Assembly (NCBI GenBank): GCA_003194525.1 | Contig: NBIV01000303.1 | Coordinates: forward strand, 43,246-107,245 | DNA: 64,000 bases | Direction: 5' to 3' | From: Gracilariopsis chorda | Lineage: Eukaryota > Rhodophyta > Florideophyceae > Gracilariales > Gracilariaceae | Shown here: positions 10,814 to 21,502 of the stretch, in pieces | Layout of the letters: the number at the start of each line of letters is the position of its first letter | Position numbering within the stretch: the first letter of the stretch is position 1 | Made by a program: the position numbers and the translations under genes | The notes under the pieces: model-generated | Database searches by the model: none | Told to the model about the DNA's origin: nothing | The model's input: only the letters and a program-made list of their open reading frames with translations

Positions 10814-11110
10814 ATGTGCGTGAAGAAAGCAGCCACGAAGGGGAGAGGCGCGAAGGCGGCGCGGCCCCCATCGCCCGACGGTGCCGCATGCCATGTGAAC
10901 GCTGAGGAAGCAATGGAGTGGCATCAAGAAGCCAAAGGCCAGCCGACGGTGGTGGTGCAGTTGCACTGTATGAACCGTGTACAGCCCATACAACACTCCA
11001 CCATCAGTTCCCAGCACATCACCTGCCAGTTTAGCGGTTCCAGCTCATGTGCTAGACGGCCTCCCCTTTCCCGCTCCCAAATCCCAAAACTTACATACCC
11101 ATTCTCCTAA
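10814..11110 (+). CDS. Hypothetical basic protein or exon
   Basis: A frame starting with MCVKKAATKGRG is rich in Lys, Ala and Pro at first and contains EEAMEWHQEAKGQ. Codon use looks more regular than in the surroundings. A downstream segment (about 11.15-11.33 kb) can encode a Ser-rich acidic end (SSSSSSTNDDETVTSSV, then stop at 11325-11327) after a possible intron, so this may be part of a small multi-exon gene. I recognise no family. Confidence 0.25.
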   Translation: MCVKKAATKGRGAKAARPPSPDGAACHVNAEEAMEWHQEAKGQPTVVVQLHCMNRVQPIQHSTISSQHITCQFSGSSSCARRPPLSRSQIPKLTYPFS

Positions 11111-12299
11111 TTGGGTGACTACCGTGCAACAAACACAGTGATTGCGCGATAATCCAAGCCCAACAGCCCCAATCCAAGCCAGCTCAATTCCACCGCTTAC
11201 CGGCGTATTCCGCAATCTATTGCCGTAGCCTTCTCCCATCGCTAAAGCCATTCGCATTCCGCAATTGCCAATGTCTTCCAGCTCATCGTCTACTAATGAC
11301 GATGAAACAGTGACCAGCAGTGTATAACTATTATTTATTCTGCGCAATCAAAACAAAAGCATACAAACAAAGGACATCCTGGCTTCTTTTTTGGCAGACA
11401 ATCAAACCGTAAGATCAATCGTAAACAAGGAATGAAACAACTTGACCTCGGTTAATTTTGCAGGCATAGTGCAAATCCACTGGGTTTTAGAACGCATGAA
11501 TGAATGAAGATATGGAGTAAGGCGGACAACTTATAAGAACTTAAGAACTGCTCTTTGTATGACAGCTTATTAGACCTCGGTAGAAATAGGTGTCGAGAGG
11601 TAAGAAACGAGCGATAAGAGCGCCGACCAGCGGGGCGATGGCTGTGCGGGCGGAGAGGGCGTTGTTGTTGGCGGTGGTTCGGTACACATTGTGGAGAGAG
11701 GGCGAGTGATGGCAATGGAAGAACGGCGGTGGCAGTGGAGGCGAGGGTGATACGCTTTCGCTGGCGAGGCGGCTGTTAGAGAATCTCCACTCATTTCACA
11801 AGCTCCGAATTCTAGGAGATTTTGAAAAATGGAGTGCTGAGCCCTCTCGCCTCCCCGTAACTCATTCCAAATCCAGTTGAAGCGCGGTACCTTCGTACTC
11901 CGATTCGCGACAGGCGCGCTCCGAACATGAAACTGCGCCATATCCGCCGCAGCCCCGCGGAGCTCCCGCGTTTTGACTTTCAAACTTCACAGCACACCGC
12001 GCACTTGCGTGTGTTTTGGCTCTTTGCAGGTCGCCCCGGCAACTCGCGGTGTCTCCTGTGAATGGGTTTGCCTTTGCGGATCGCCTTTCGCTACTTTGCG
12101 ATGTTTCCCGCGAAGCAAACCGCTATCGCGTGGAATATCTTATGCTGTCTCGCCACTTTTGGCAAACGCTCTCAATATGAGTCGCACATATCTGCTTTGC
12201 AGCTACATCATCAGTGCTTGAGTGGCCCTGTACTAAACTGTGGCATTCAAGAGTTGTAGTTTACACTCCTACCATATCGGTGTTGCAACACGTCGGTGG
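11111..12299. other. Mostly non-coding; weak minus-strand ORF
   Basis: A minus-strand frame at 11570-11983 (137 codons) could start a gene. Its first 70 residues (MAQFHVRSAPVANRS near the start) look coding-like, while the rest is low-complexity Pro/Ser/Thr. It has no domain match. The remainder holds no recognised feature. Confidence 0.25.
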
Positions 12300-13085
12300 G
12301 AGTTAGTTCACAAGGAAGGACTCCAACACTGCAGTTTATTTTTGGATTTGAAGCCAGCCATTCATGCGATGCGAGCAGCATTGGTCAGTATTAGGAGCAA
12401 CTATCAGGCCCAGTTCGTTTTTCGGACTCGCTGAGTCCAGTTCTCGCTCTTCAAAAGTCTGTCCGACGACATTGTTTTAGCGCTCAACAGCTCACTTCTC
12501 TCGTAGGCGAGATTGATAGCACACATCCCATTCATATCATCTGGATACCGGCACATATTGGAATAGATCATAACGAGCGAGTGGACAACCTGGCAAAGTC
12601 AGGCTTGGAGCTGCTACTGACATCTCAAGTAGCAGTGCCAATAGACTTCTTGATTGCGAAAGCACGCATACAGAAGACTGCACATACTCATGGCCTTTAA
12701 CGACAATGGGCTGATTTTATGAAGTCCGACGCGGAAGCAAGAACAGCAGAGGTGTTATTAGCACTATTCTTTACGGGGCTCGTGTCAAATCTACATCCGA
12801 TAGCGACATACCGCGAGAAGAAACGCTGTATGTGTGACTATCCGCGCAGGGAAAAGAAGGATGTTGAACACTACGTGCTCCGATGTCAGTTGACTAAACA
12901 CGCCAGGAGAGAACACTTTCCGAGTTTGCGCAAGCGAAGGGGAAAGTGGGCCAAGGATATTAGTGGACAGTGGTCGCAGAAATTCCTTGGTTTCCTGAGG
13001 AGAGAAAGGTATCGTCAGCTAGATATGTTCTACCCTTACGTTTTAATCAGACATCCAGGACCCACAGTAAAGAAGAAGAAGAAGC
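12300..13085 (+). mobile_element. LINE 3' remnant: RNase H and C-terminal zinc knuckle
   Basis: One frame from about 12419 to 13080 reads the end of an RNase H domain typical of I/Jockey-type non-LTR elements. It has FSDSLSPVLALQ, then IIWIPAHIGIDHNERVDNL (HIGI..NE..D core). A linker follows with an in-frame TAA at 12698-12700. Next comes a zinc-knuckle-like tail with the CMCDY, VEHYVLRC and TKHARR elements. The frame runs into an AAG microsatellite at 13071-13083, a likely 3' tail. Upstream, in another frame, PAIHAMRAALVSI resembles the preceding RNase H helix, so a frameshift lies near 12.4 kb. Reverse transcriptase is absent, consistent with 5' truncation. Confidence 0.7.
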
Positions 13086-13366
13086 CAGCCAATTATATGC
13101 TACCCGGGGGGGGAAGGTTGGGTTTGGACTTCGTGAAATGAGTGGAAGTGCTCTTGTCGAACGAACAGAAAGGCTGAGCCCCGCTCTACGTGTACAGCGA
13201 TCGCGTGCTTCACGCGTCGGCGTCCGTGCTAAGATTAGCCAATCACAGCGCGTTCTACGGCGCGCAGTTGAGCAGTCTACATGAGTTCACGTACCATTGC
13301 TCTCCGTCTCCCGAGGGTGAGGGTTACCTTCATCAGATGACTTTACGCCGAAAGCTCCTCCTCAGG

Positions 13367-13417
13367 TATCTTCCATTGGCTTCACTGAGCACTGCTCAGT
13401 GAATTCAATGGAAGATA
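13367..13417. repeat. 51-bp near-perfect palindrome
   Basis: The two 25-base arms (13367-13391 and 13393-13417) are reverse complements at 23 of 25 positions around a single central base. It could extrude as a cruciform. No flanking element was identified. Confidence 0.8.
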
Positions 13418-15450
13418 GCCATCCTTCAACATAGGCCGATCGCCCTGTCATCCTGTACACCGAAAACGGAAAACAGGTTTCGTTCGTTTACTCCGTCGTC
13501 CAACTGCACTGCTCCTCGACTTGCTCTTGACCAGAATTCATGTCCCTGCAAAAAGAATTCATCGGCGCATGTGGCTCAAACGGATTCTCTAATTCTTCCC
13601 TCTCGCTTTCTATGCCCGCATCTCTCGTGAGAAAAACTGAAAGTATGCAGTGATCGTACCGTTAACAACTCATATCTCCCGCACACCAGTCAAATCTTCC
13701 TTCTCACTTCATTCTTTCCAGATCCGAGCAGCCTCATCCGGCGTAATAAGAACGCATTTGTATTGTTGTCCGTTCTAGTACTATCATTTTTTCCTCCGAA
13801 TGCTTCCATTTCTCGAATCTTACCTAGGGCGGCTCATCAAATCTGACATTTTCTCAACGTCAGAACATACAAAACGGAATAGTGAAAAGGAATGGCTGAA
13901 GCAAAGTGGGAAATGATGCAGGTATTGATTGGATTAAGGTGACCGCTCAGGAGTTCATTTGAATTGACACAGGCGATTGATGGCGATGAGCTCTACATAT
14001 TTCCACCTTCGTGACAGAACAATGGACGAATCAGAGAAGGTATTTTATTGGAGCGATGTCCGTAGGCCCATGCTCTCACACCCTTAGCGAGACTTGGGTG
14101 GCTGCACAAATTATTATGTGTATCTTACTTGTTCGAGAGGTTCTGTACGTCTCTCTCGGCATTCGATATTGATTTGATTTCACATACTTGCCAGACAGAC
14201 TGGGACCTACCAACTGCCAACCATAACAAATGCCATGCTGGTCGTTCCTTGCGTTGACTGAAGATCATATAATGGCTCCCTTCCGGATAGAATCTAACTA
14301 ATCAATGCCACTCAAAGTCGTTCCCGTGTTCTGTTGTGGAATGTATTTCTCTTTCCTACTTTTTGGGCGGAACTTATTCAACTTTACCGCCCTCCCACCG
14401 TACAGACTATTTACCCAGTTCACATTGCTGCTATCCAACGACTTCGTTCGTTTATACTGCGCCGGACTTGCTACAAGCAACTGTCGCGCTGGGGGGACGA
14501 GAAACTGCTCCCTGGACACTCTTCTGCGTCTCGACATTGATGAGGAAGATATTGCTTTCCTCTAGGCGAAAGAAACCTGTCGGCAATGAGCCAACTTTCC
14601 CGAAAGTGTGGTTCAGAAACCATTCTGGTTCGAAGCGTTTTGGCGGCAGCACGTGAGCGGAATATGGTAACTTTAGCCAACAGTAGAGATGAGCTACGTT
14701 TCCAATGTAATACTACCATAAAAAGATAACAACGTGCCTTCATGAGCAGTTCCAGTGCCCATCGGGCCGCGGAATCCTAAGTTCATCGAACTTCATTTAG
14801 AGTAACGTATTTGCCACAAGGGATTTTGGACAAGTTTTACCTCTTTTGGCTTGCTCTTAGACTCATCTGATAGAAAACATCGACGCATTCCAATACTTGG
14901 TATGCCCAGCCTACTTTCTGAAGGGAGGGGCGTACTGGTTTCACTATTTGGTTCTGATATTTTTTCGGGACAAACGAAACAATATATGAGCATGGTTTGA
15001 GAAACGTCTTGGTTGGTACGGTGCGAGGAAAACCTCCAGAAATGCTTCACCTTATTGGAGAATTGCCGCTTTCTGAGCACATGAACATTTCATTACAACG
15101 CAATGCACCACTTGCACTCACGCAGCTTTGAGATCGTCGCAGGCTTTCTCCAGGCTGGAAACCTTTCTTGACGTCAGTTTCTTGTGTGTTCATCACTATT
15201 CTTCTCTAATACATTTTCTGACTTGCTGACTGTAGGGTTCTTAGAGAGATGCAACCGGTTTCGGATGAGCATTTGAAGAAGATAGTCAATACACGGTTAC
15301 CACGATCTTTGCCAGTGGTTGCAATGAACCCGGGCACGATTGGTTCGATCGGGGGACTGAGAATCACACCAATATTGTTCCCCGCACAAGGACTTAATTT
15401 CAGTTAAACGCACATCAAACTCTGTATGAACGATTCGAGTGCAGAATGTT
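13418..15450. other. No gene recognised; short ORFs only
   Basis: Several overlapping short frames lie at 14298-14656 on both strands, and a 95-codon minus-strand frame lies at 14793-15080. The latter has a possible donor (GAG followed by GTAAAA) near its 3' part and might be one exon of an unresolved gene. No domain, RNA gene or repeat is recognised. Confidence 0.3.
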
Positions 15451-16365
15451 TCACGTATGGAGTATGGTGTGATGCATCGTTTGAAAGGTTATGCTCACGG
15501 GTCGCGATTCAGAATGGACCTCACTCGGTGAAGTGAGTCGGATCGCGCTGAGAGGTTTTGCAGCGGTGGCGCTTCGGTGAGCGAGCCCTTTGGAACGTGG
15601 TGGCGACGAGGATGAAGGTCTGCTTAGTGCGGTGCTAAGAACGGGGGAAACCTGTGATCGTGTAGGGTGGTGGTGATAATAAAACGCTGTGCAAAGCAGT
15701 GAAATAAGCAAAACAAACTGTACCTTCAAGGCGTCAACACGTGTGACGAGCGATATGCAAGCAGTGAAAGACAGAATGGACGGCAGCAAATCGGGCATGA
15801 TACTCTTCGGCGTCTCAAACACATCCATGCAACGAAGCAATACATGTCTGACGGAGCGGCGCGAATGGACTCTGGGAAACGATTGTGTGTCTCTTTGGGC
15901 GGGAGAGAAATGCTTTAGGGAGAATGGTACTGGGGCTTCTTGGATGGGCAGATGAGTCGAAGGGGGAGTTTTCGCGGCTGTTTTGGACATTGATCGAGAG
16001 GGCTTGTTAGCAAGAATGGGCTTGTTACAGTAGTTTCCGGACTCGAATGACGCTGAAGCACTGTTTTCTATGCGCTGCTTTGGTGAGTTGAGTGAGTCGG
16101 TGCTGTTTGAGCGGCACAGTATTTCGGTGAGAGGTGGTGGATACTGCTGTCCGCTTCTCACTTTGATGGCTGGGGTGCTGGCATTGTGGCCGAGCGGTGC
16201 GAAGCAGGGAATGCGCTGAGATGGGGGGCGTTTGTGATTGCGCGTGCGCTTGTGGCGGTGTGAGGTGCGCTTGGCGTTTGCTTTGGTGGAAGACGAGAAA
16301 TTGTATGAGATTGTTGCGAGCGGGGGAGACCGTAGACAGTTCGGCGTGAAGGGCGCGAAGAGCAA
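15451..16365 (-). CDS. Hypothetical Ser/Pro-rich protein, possible 72-nt intron
   Basis: A 304-codon frame, the longest in the 9-21 kb stretch. The first 190 residues are disordered in character, rich in Ser, Pro, Lys and Arg. About 15653-15724 on the minus strand, a donor (AAG followed by GTACAG) and an acceptor (GATCACAG) delimit exactly 72 bases. Their removal would delete a hydrophobic insert (VQFVLLISLLC) and keep the frame. The remaining C-terminal part is again Ser/Pro-rich. No domain is recognised. It may be an intrinsically disordered protein or a chance frame in GC-rich DNA. Confidence 0.35.
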   Translation of the reverse strand: MLFAPFTPNCLRSPPLATISYNFSSSTKANAKRTSHRHKRTRNHKRPPSQRIPCFAPLGHNASTPAIKVRSGQQYPPPLTEILCRSNSTDSLNSPKQRIENSASASFESGNYCNKPILANKPSRSMSKTAAKTPPSTHLPIQEAPVPFSLKHFSPAQRDTQSFPRVHSRRSVRHVLLRCMDVFETPKSIMPDLLPSILSFTACISLVTRVDALKVQFVLLISLLCTAFYYHHHPTRSQVSPVLSTALSRPSSSSPPRSKGLAHRSATAAKPLSAIRLTSPSEVHSESRPVSITFQTMHHTILHT

Positions 16366-17541
16366 CGGCGATAACGGCGCGGACTCGATGCTGCGGCCGC
16401 TTGGAGAGGAACGAGACAGTTAGGCGGTGGGGGGAAGGGTTAGAATTTCAAGCAACGTGTAGAAGAGTATTTATTAAATTCTGGAGGATGGCGACGACGA
16501 TGGCTCAAGCTCAGTGAGCGATTGCGATCGATCGCATCGCTCTCCGTCAGATCAAACATCGTCCTCAGAGTCGTTGTGGTGGGTTTCAAGTTTCTTTTAC
16601 GCACCCATTTCCCTCCCTGGGTACAGCTCAGTCTGCTGGGACTCAGCTGTGAGCGACAAGGTTGTGACCTACCGCTCGATGAGAAGCTTATACTTCTCAC
16701 CCAGTCCCTTTTTATCAAGCCATAAAGATCGTCAACAGGAAGGAGGACAATAAGCGGATGTGGTGCGCACGCGAAGCGGCATGTGGCCGTCGGTTGGCTC
16801 TTCCGAAAAGGCACGCCGCGTGTCACGGCGCTTTTCGTTTCTTCTCTGTGTTTTTGGCGAGATATTTACTTGTTTGCTTTAGATTCAATGGGTGTGGGGT
16901 GCGGACTTGTTCGTTGCGTTGAATACGGAGCGGCGAAGCTTGACTTCCGTATGGAATCCTTCAACTATTTGTGTATCAGATTCTTCTGGCACTATAGAGT
17001 CGGCACCGACCGTCAGGCTAGGTAACTGTAGAAACGCTAGCCTAGCAACATACCCACCCTGCCGCTGCACCTAGATCCGTTTCTTGCGCTTATTCACCAA
17101 ATTCCTGTGCATCTTACCCAACCCCACCTCGCTATAACTGCTTTTCATACCTTGTGGACGTGACTCCCATTCCCAAACTAAACTATAACATATCAAGCTG
17201 GAAGTCTCGTATCAAAGCAAACGGGGCTCGAGTCTCGTAGACACGAAACAATGCAACAAAAACGTATGAGAAATCTTTCAACTAAATCCGAAACAACGTT
17301 ACGTAGAAGGGCAACTGTCCTCTTCCTTTGGTACTAAGAAATCTCTAAGGATCATTCATCATGTTCAGAAAAGGGATAATATTTTATTGCTTTTTCCTTG
17401 TGAATGGATGCATATCACGGCCACTTCCACACGCAGTCAAAGCTACGCTAGCCTTTCACGCACACACGTTGCTGTGACAGAAGAACTTGTCTAGCTTTCA
17501 ATGAGTACACCAAAGATGAGAGAGTTATATTTCCCGGTCTC
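16366..17541. other. No gene recognised
   Basis: A minus-strand frame at 16440-16826 (128 codons) precedes the Ser/Pro-rich frame and could be an upstream exon, but no splice signals were decisive. The rest (16.83-17.54 kb) appears non-coding. Confidence 0.3.
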
Positions 17542-17799
17542 TTAGAGCGGGATAGTGTTGATGGTACCACCGGAAGACGGGACAGTGTTTCCACTACCAT
17601 CAGCAGCAACCAGGTCACTACCGCTCTGCGAAACGACAGTCATAGTGCTGCCGTCTTGAAGCGTAACGCGAGCAATGTAAATGAAAGCAAACACAGTTGT
17701 CGGGATGAAACTAGTTCCAAAAGCAGTGAGCGACCCGGATACCTGTGTTGCGCGGCAGCAAAATGCTGCATAAAGAAAAACATCAGGATATTTTACCAT
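17542..17799 (-). CDS. Hypothetical small protein
   Basis: An 85-codon frame with a hydrophobic N-terminal part (VFLYAAFCC, possible signal) and a Gly/Ser/Thr-rich end (VVSQSGSDLVAADGSGNTV, then TINTIPL). The composition looks coding-like and the stop lies in a clean context. No family is recognised. A last exon of a spliced gene is equally possible. Confidence 0.3.
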   Translation of the reverse strand: MVKYPDVFLYAAFCCRATQVSGSLTAFGTSFIPTTVFAFIYIARVTLQDGSTMTVVSQSGSDLVAADGSGNTVPSSGGTINTIPL

Positions 17800-18006
17800 A
17801 TCCTGGTTGGCGCATTTGCGCGGCTTTCCACGTCAGACAATGAGGCTTGTCTGCGCAGGCAGTCTGGTCGAACCTCGATGTCTGTTCATCACCTACCAGA
17901 CTGCCGCACCGGTAGATAGGCCCGGGCGGAGTTCCTCAGAGAGGAAGTCCACCTTCAAGCAGGATGTGAAAAACAGAAAACTACGGAAGTCTGTCAGATT
18001 GATGCA

Positions 18007-18425
18007 CTGAGGTTAGTTTTGGATCACTTCATCCTTGCCAAGATGGACCCGAATACCAGCCCGGCCAACAATAAGACCGAGAAACTCGGTTTTATCAATC
18101 AATAAAGAGCACTTCTTCGGAGAAGCATAAAACTGATGCTGTCCTAAACGCTCGAGCACATTGCGGATATGTTTCAAGTGCTCTTCACAGGTGCTGCTGC
18201 TGTAGCTTAGCAGATCACCCATATAGACAAGCAGACAGCGGTCAATTCAATCCTTGAAGACCCGATCCATCAGGGATTGGAATGCATCAGGCGCATTACA
18301 GAGTCCCATGGGCATGACCAGGTATTCAAACTGACCTTACTTCGAGTAGAACGCAGTCTTCTTAATGTCACTCGCACGTAATCGAATCTGGTGGAAACCA
18401 GTTTTCAAGTTTGGGATAAGATTCT
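18007..18425 (-). pseudogene. Ty3/gypsy reverse transcriptase fragment
   Basis: On the minus strand the frame reads the RT palm region. The order is NLKTGFHQIRL, FEYLVMPMGLCNAPDAFQ, LVYMGDLLSY, HLKHIRNVLERL, PKKCSLL and EFLGLIV. This is the standard order of gypsy-type RT fingers and palm. Two stops interrupt it, after YSK and after FKD. The first catalytic aspartate (normally DLK) is asparagine at 18409-18411, and the YxDD box has become YMGD. Only about 140 codons remain, with no protease, RNase H, integrase or LTR nearby. Confidence 0.8.
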
Positions 18426-19065
18426 ACTCGGTTGTACGACGGATGCATGCATATTTCCACAGCCTTCAAGATAACGCCTCTGGAAACAAAACTGGTCAGA
18501 CACCCATACAAAGATATAATAACATGGTTTGCAATCTACAAGGGGCGTTTGACATGAAACTGGACGGAACACATGTCCAGAATTCTTCACCTTCCGCTTT
18601 ATGGTGCGCCAAAATGGCGCACCAAACACAGTTGCATCCCAGACCAAGTCATGGTCGATTGATGGTGATAGATAATTCTTATACCCCTCATTTCCTTGCC
18701 AGGCAACTGTATGTAATCATTGATGGCGAGTGCGGGGCCTTAGGAACCATTCGATGTACTGTTGGTCGGATACGATACGCGGTCGAAGTGTTTCTGAGTA
18801 GCGCGATAGGCGAGAAGAACAGGCACAAAAATGCTCAGAGGTCTCTCTGAGTTCTGCCCCCTTCCTCCAGAGTTCTTCCTCCGAAGGCAGGCTTATTTAT
18901 TCTCTAGTTCTACTACGCGCAGCCTTCCACTAGAAGGCACCTACGACTGCTTAGGTTGCGTGTGCACTGCGTGGACTACCACGCAATTCAAACTGCTTCA
19001 GTTTGAATTTTGGTGCTTCTTCTGGAAACAACTGTTTCCGCTTTGGGGAATTGCCGCAATAGTTA
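18426..19065. other. Unassigned, between gypsy and piggyBac relics
   Basis: A plus-strand open frame spans 18365-18850 but overlaps the gypsy relic in antisense and shows no domain. The stretch may include the decayed N-terminal half of the piggyBac element that follows, but I could not align it. Confidence 0.3.
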
Positions 19066-19960
19066 ACATGTACCAACGTCGACGGTATCCATTGTCCCGC
19101 TCTATAGGAGGCCTTTGAGAACCTCAGATATGCAAAGAGAGGAAACTGGCGTTTTGTGCATGTTTTAAACAAGGACGACGGTAAAGGTGTAGAAAAGACG
19201 GGGTTCATTGTCTTCACGGATCGGTCAATTGTTTCATTCTATTATAATGACTTGGCCGATATTTCTACGCTACGAAGTCACCCACCAGACCAACATGCGT
19301 CCACTTGCGTTCATGGCCTTGCACCACTCGAGAGATGGATCGGAGATGAGGCTCTGCGACCGACAACACTATAGGTTTCATTCACAATAGTGGCGTATAA
19401 CCTCTTCATGAATGAGGTCGACCAATTTGATCAATTTCGAAACACGTCTGCAACACAAAGAAAAAAAGCGCGCCACGAGGAGCATTCTGACATTCGTCTT
19501 AGATGAAAGTATTGTAAACGCTCACGTGTTGCTGAAGGCCATACAAAGCGCCGGAGAGAACATAACAACGTTCGAACCATGAAGCACCACATCATAATAC
19601 ACTTGGTGCGCGAACATGTTCAGTACAAACAGGAAAGAGCTGAGCGTACTCCAATATCTACAGCAATTGAAAACCATATAAGCCTCGTGAAGAAGTCGAC
19701 ATTGCAACCACATATACTACTAGAAACGGTTTGTAAGAAGAGACTGCACTGTATTTTGTGCAAACTGTTGTTCAAAGGAGAGCGTGGGAGGTATAACAAG
19801 CTCTCCGGTGTGGAATGCAGGCAAAGGTTCCATGTCAAATGCTTCTCTTTCTTTCACCACAAGGAAATTTTTAGGGAAACAATACCTGATATATTCGACG
19901 CAATATCCGCTGTGCAAAGATCTTTGGCGTCACGCTACCGTCGAGAGCCCTTTGACACCC
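19066..19960 (+). pseudogene. piggyBac-like transposase C-terminal relic
   Basis: Shifted frames read in order: YQRRRYPL, then NWRFVHVLNKDDGKGVEKTG with FTDRSIVSFYY, then VAYNLFMNEVDQFDQFR. The last matches the YNKYMGGVDxxDQ motif of piggyBac transposases. Next come ILTFVLDESIVNAHVLL and the C-terminal cysteine-rich domain at 19738-19860 (CILC, CRQRFHVKCF, FFHH). The C-x2-C...C-x6-C-F...H pattern matches the PHD-like C-terminal zinc domain of the family. At least two frameshifts and one or more stops are present. The catalytic aspartates of the N-terminal half were not found. Confidence 0.65.
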
Positions 19961-21502
19961 CTACATCTACGTTGGAAGCAGCACATGTGCTGCGCAACAA
20001 GTGCAATTATTCTTCTTTGAATCATATGTGTGCCCCATTATCGTCTGGCCAGAGGGTATGGATGCCGTCGAGTGCGCATTGAGGGATCTGACTCTGATTT
20101 CCGTTCCCCAGAAATCCGTAACGCTCGTAAACGTACACTTTATTAGCCTTCGCTCGCACTTGGTTGTTGTTTGCGTGACATATTGCTGGTAAAGAATGTT
20201 CCACAATTTCCTTTTCGACGATGCTGGGCCCTTGCTGCATCCAATAGCAAGAAGTTCCTTTTCATTTCGTGCATGAGACTTCTTCTTTTTGAGGAGTTAT
20301 TGCTGGAATGTTGAACTGTGTTTGAGCGCGGAATGTCTCGTGTTGCGGTTTGATTTCTTTTGGACGAGGTAGTATTTCGGAAGTCGATGCCTCTGACGCA
20401 GGTGCAGTGTCTGAGATATTTTCTCTATTTTTATTGCAGTGTCGAGTTTGCTGTTGAAGGGAAATACTTTTTCAGCATGTAAAGTCACTTATGGGAGCAA
20501 CAATTATAAGATTGATGTTCCTCGACGATAATGATATGCCTCTGAGAGACCTGACGAAATACCAAAGACGAGAAAGCTTAGAAGTCTGAGATGGCGCATT
20601 ATGGGAGCCATGAAAATTTTGCTACGCTTGCTTACGGGGGGCGATTGGTCCGTCTGGACGTAGTTTGGAGCGGTACTGGGACAGGAGATCGCGGTTCTGG
20701 ACCGGAGGGGAAGTAGGACAAGGGGTCGTGGGTCCGGACGTCAACAAGGAGCGGTGGTTGAAGGCGCTGGAAGCATCATTCTGTATTGTGCATTCCTGTG
20801 CACCTACTGCGCAACTCTCATTCACAAATGTACCTGTTGGATTGGGTTACGCCCATGTACACTATTGTAGACATAAGACTTTTCCGGGACTTGCAGGAAT
20901 TGTTAGGTTATTACGTTTAGCACCATTCAAGTACTAATAAATACTATAAACCCATTGTGTTCTAGGTTGTTCTGAGTGTTGTGGATATGATCGAAGCCAA
21001 AAGAATACAAACTGCTGAAAAGTTGTTCTATTCTTTAAGCAGCAAAAGCTTGGGATAAGTACTTGACTTGCGTTTCAATCTCAATCCTTTAGCATATTAG
21101 TAATAATGACGTTCAATGCATAGGTGTCACTAACATTCCATGAAGTCCGAACATTCGTCGTCCTATTGACTTCTTCTTCACTTTACTTTTAAGAATAAAA
21201 ATTGATGGGTAGTACTCTACTATGCCTTTACAAATCTCAAAGTAGTCACCGAACGGATTTTACGAGTGAAAATCGTATGGACCAGTTCAAAAAACGGGTA
21301 GAGCGATTGTAGAAAGTAAAATACATAGTCCGTCTGGCGTTAAAGAATGTGTCATATATCTTGATTTCAAAAACGGTTCCCTGCAACATCTCAAAGAATA
21401 GATACCGGAATACATTGAGGAGTTCAAACGTAAACCAAAAAATGCAAATGAGGTACAAAGAGCATGATAACTCAGATTTATGAATGACAAACGCCATAAA
21501 TA
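19961..21502. other. No gene recognised
   Basis: A plus-strand frame at 20665-20937 (90 codons) and several shorter ones have no recognisable domain. A locally GC-rich patch (20.63-20.78 kb) contrasts with AT-rich flanks and may be a repeat fragment. Confidence 0.35.

Noticed and set aside
13367..13417. microRNA precursor
   Set aside because: The loop is a single base, far too short for a Drosha/Dicer substrate.
17215..17245. tRNA gene (GGCTCGAGTCTCG word like a B box)
   Set aside because: No acceptor or D-arm pairing around it.
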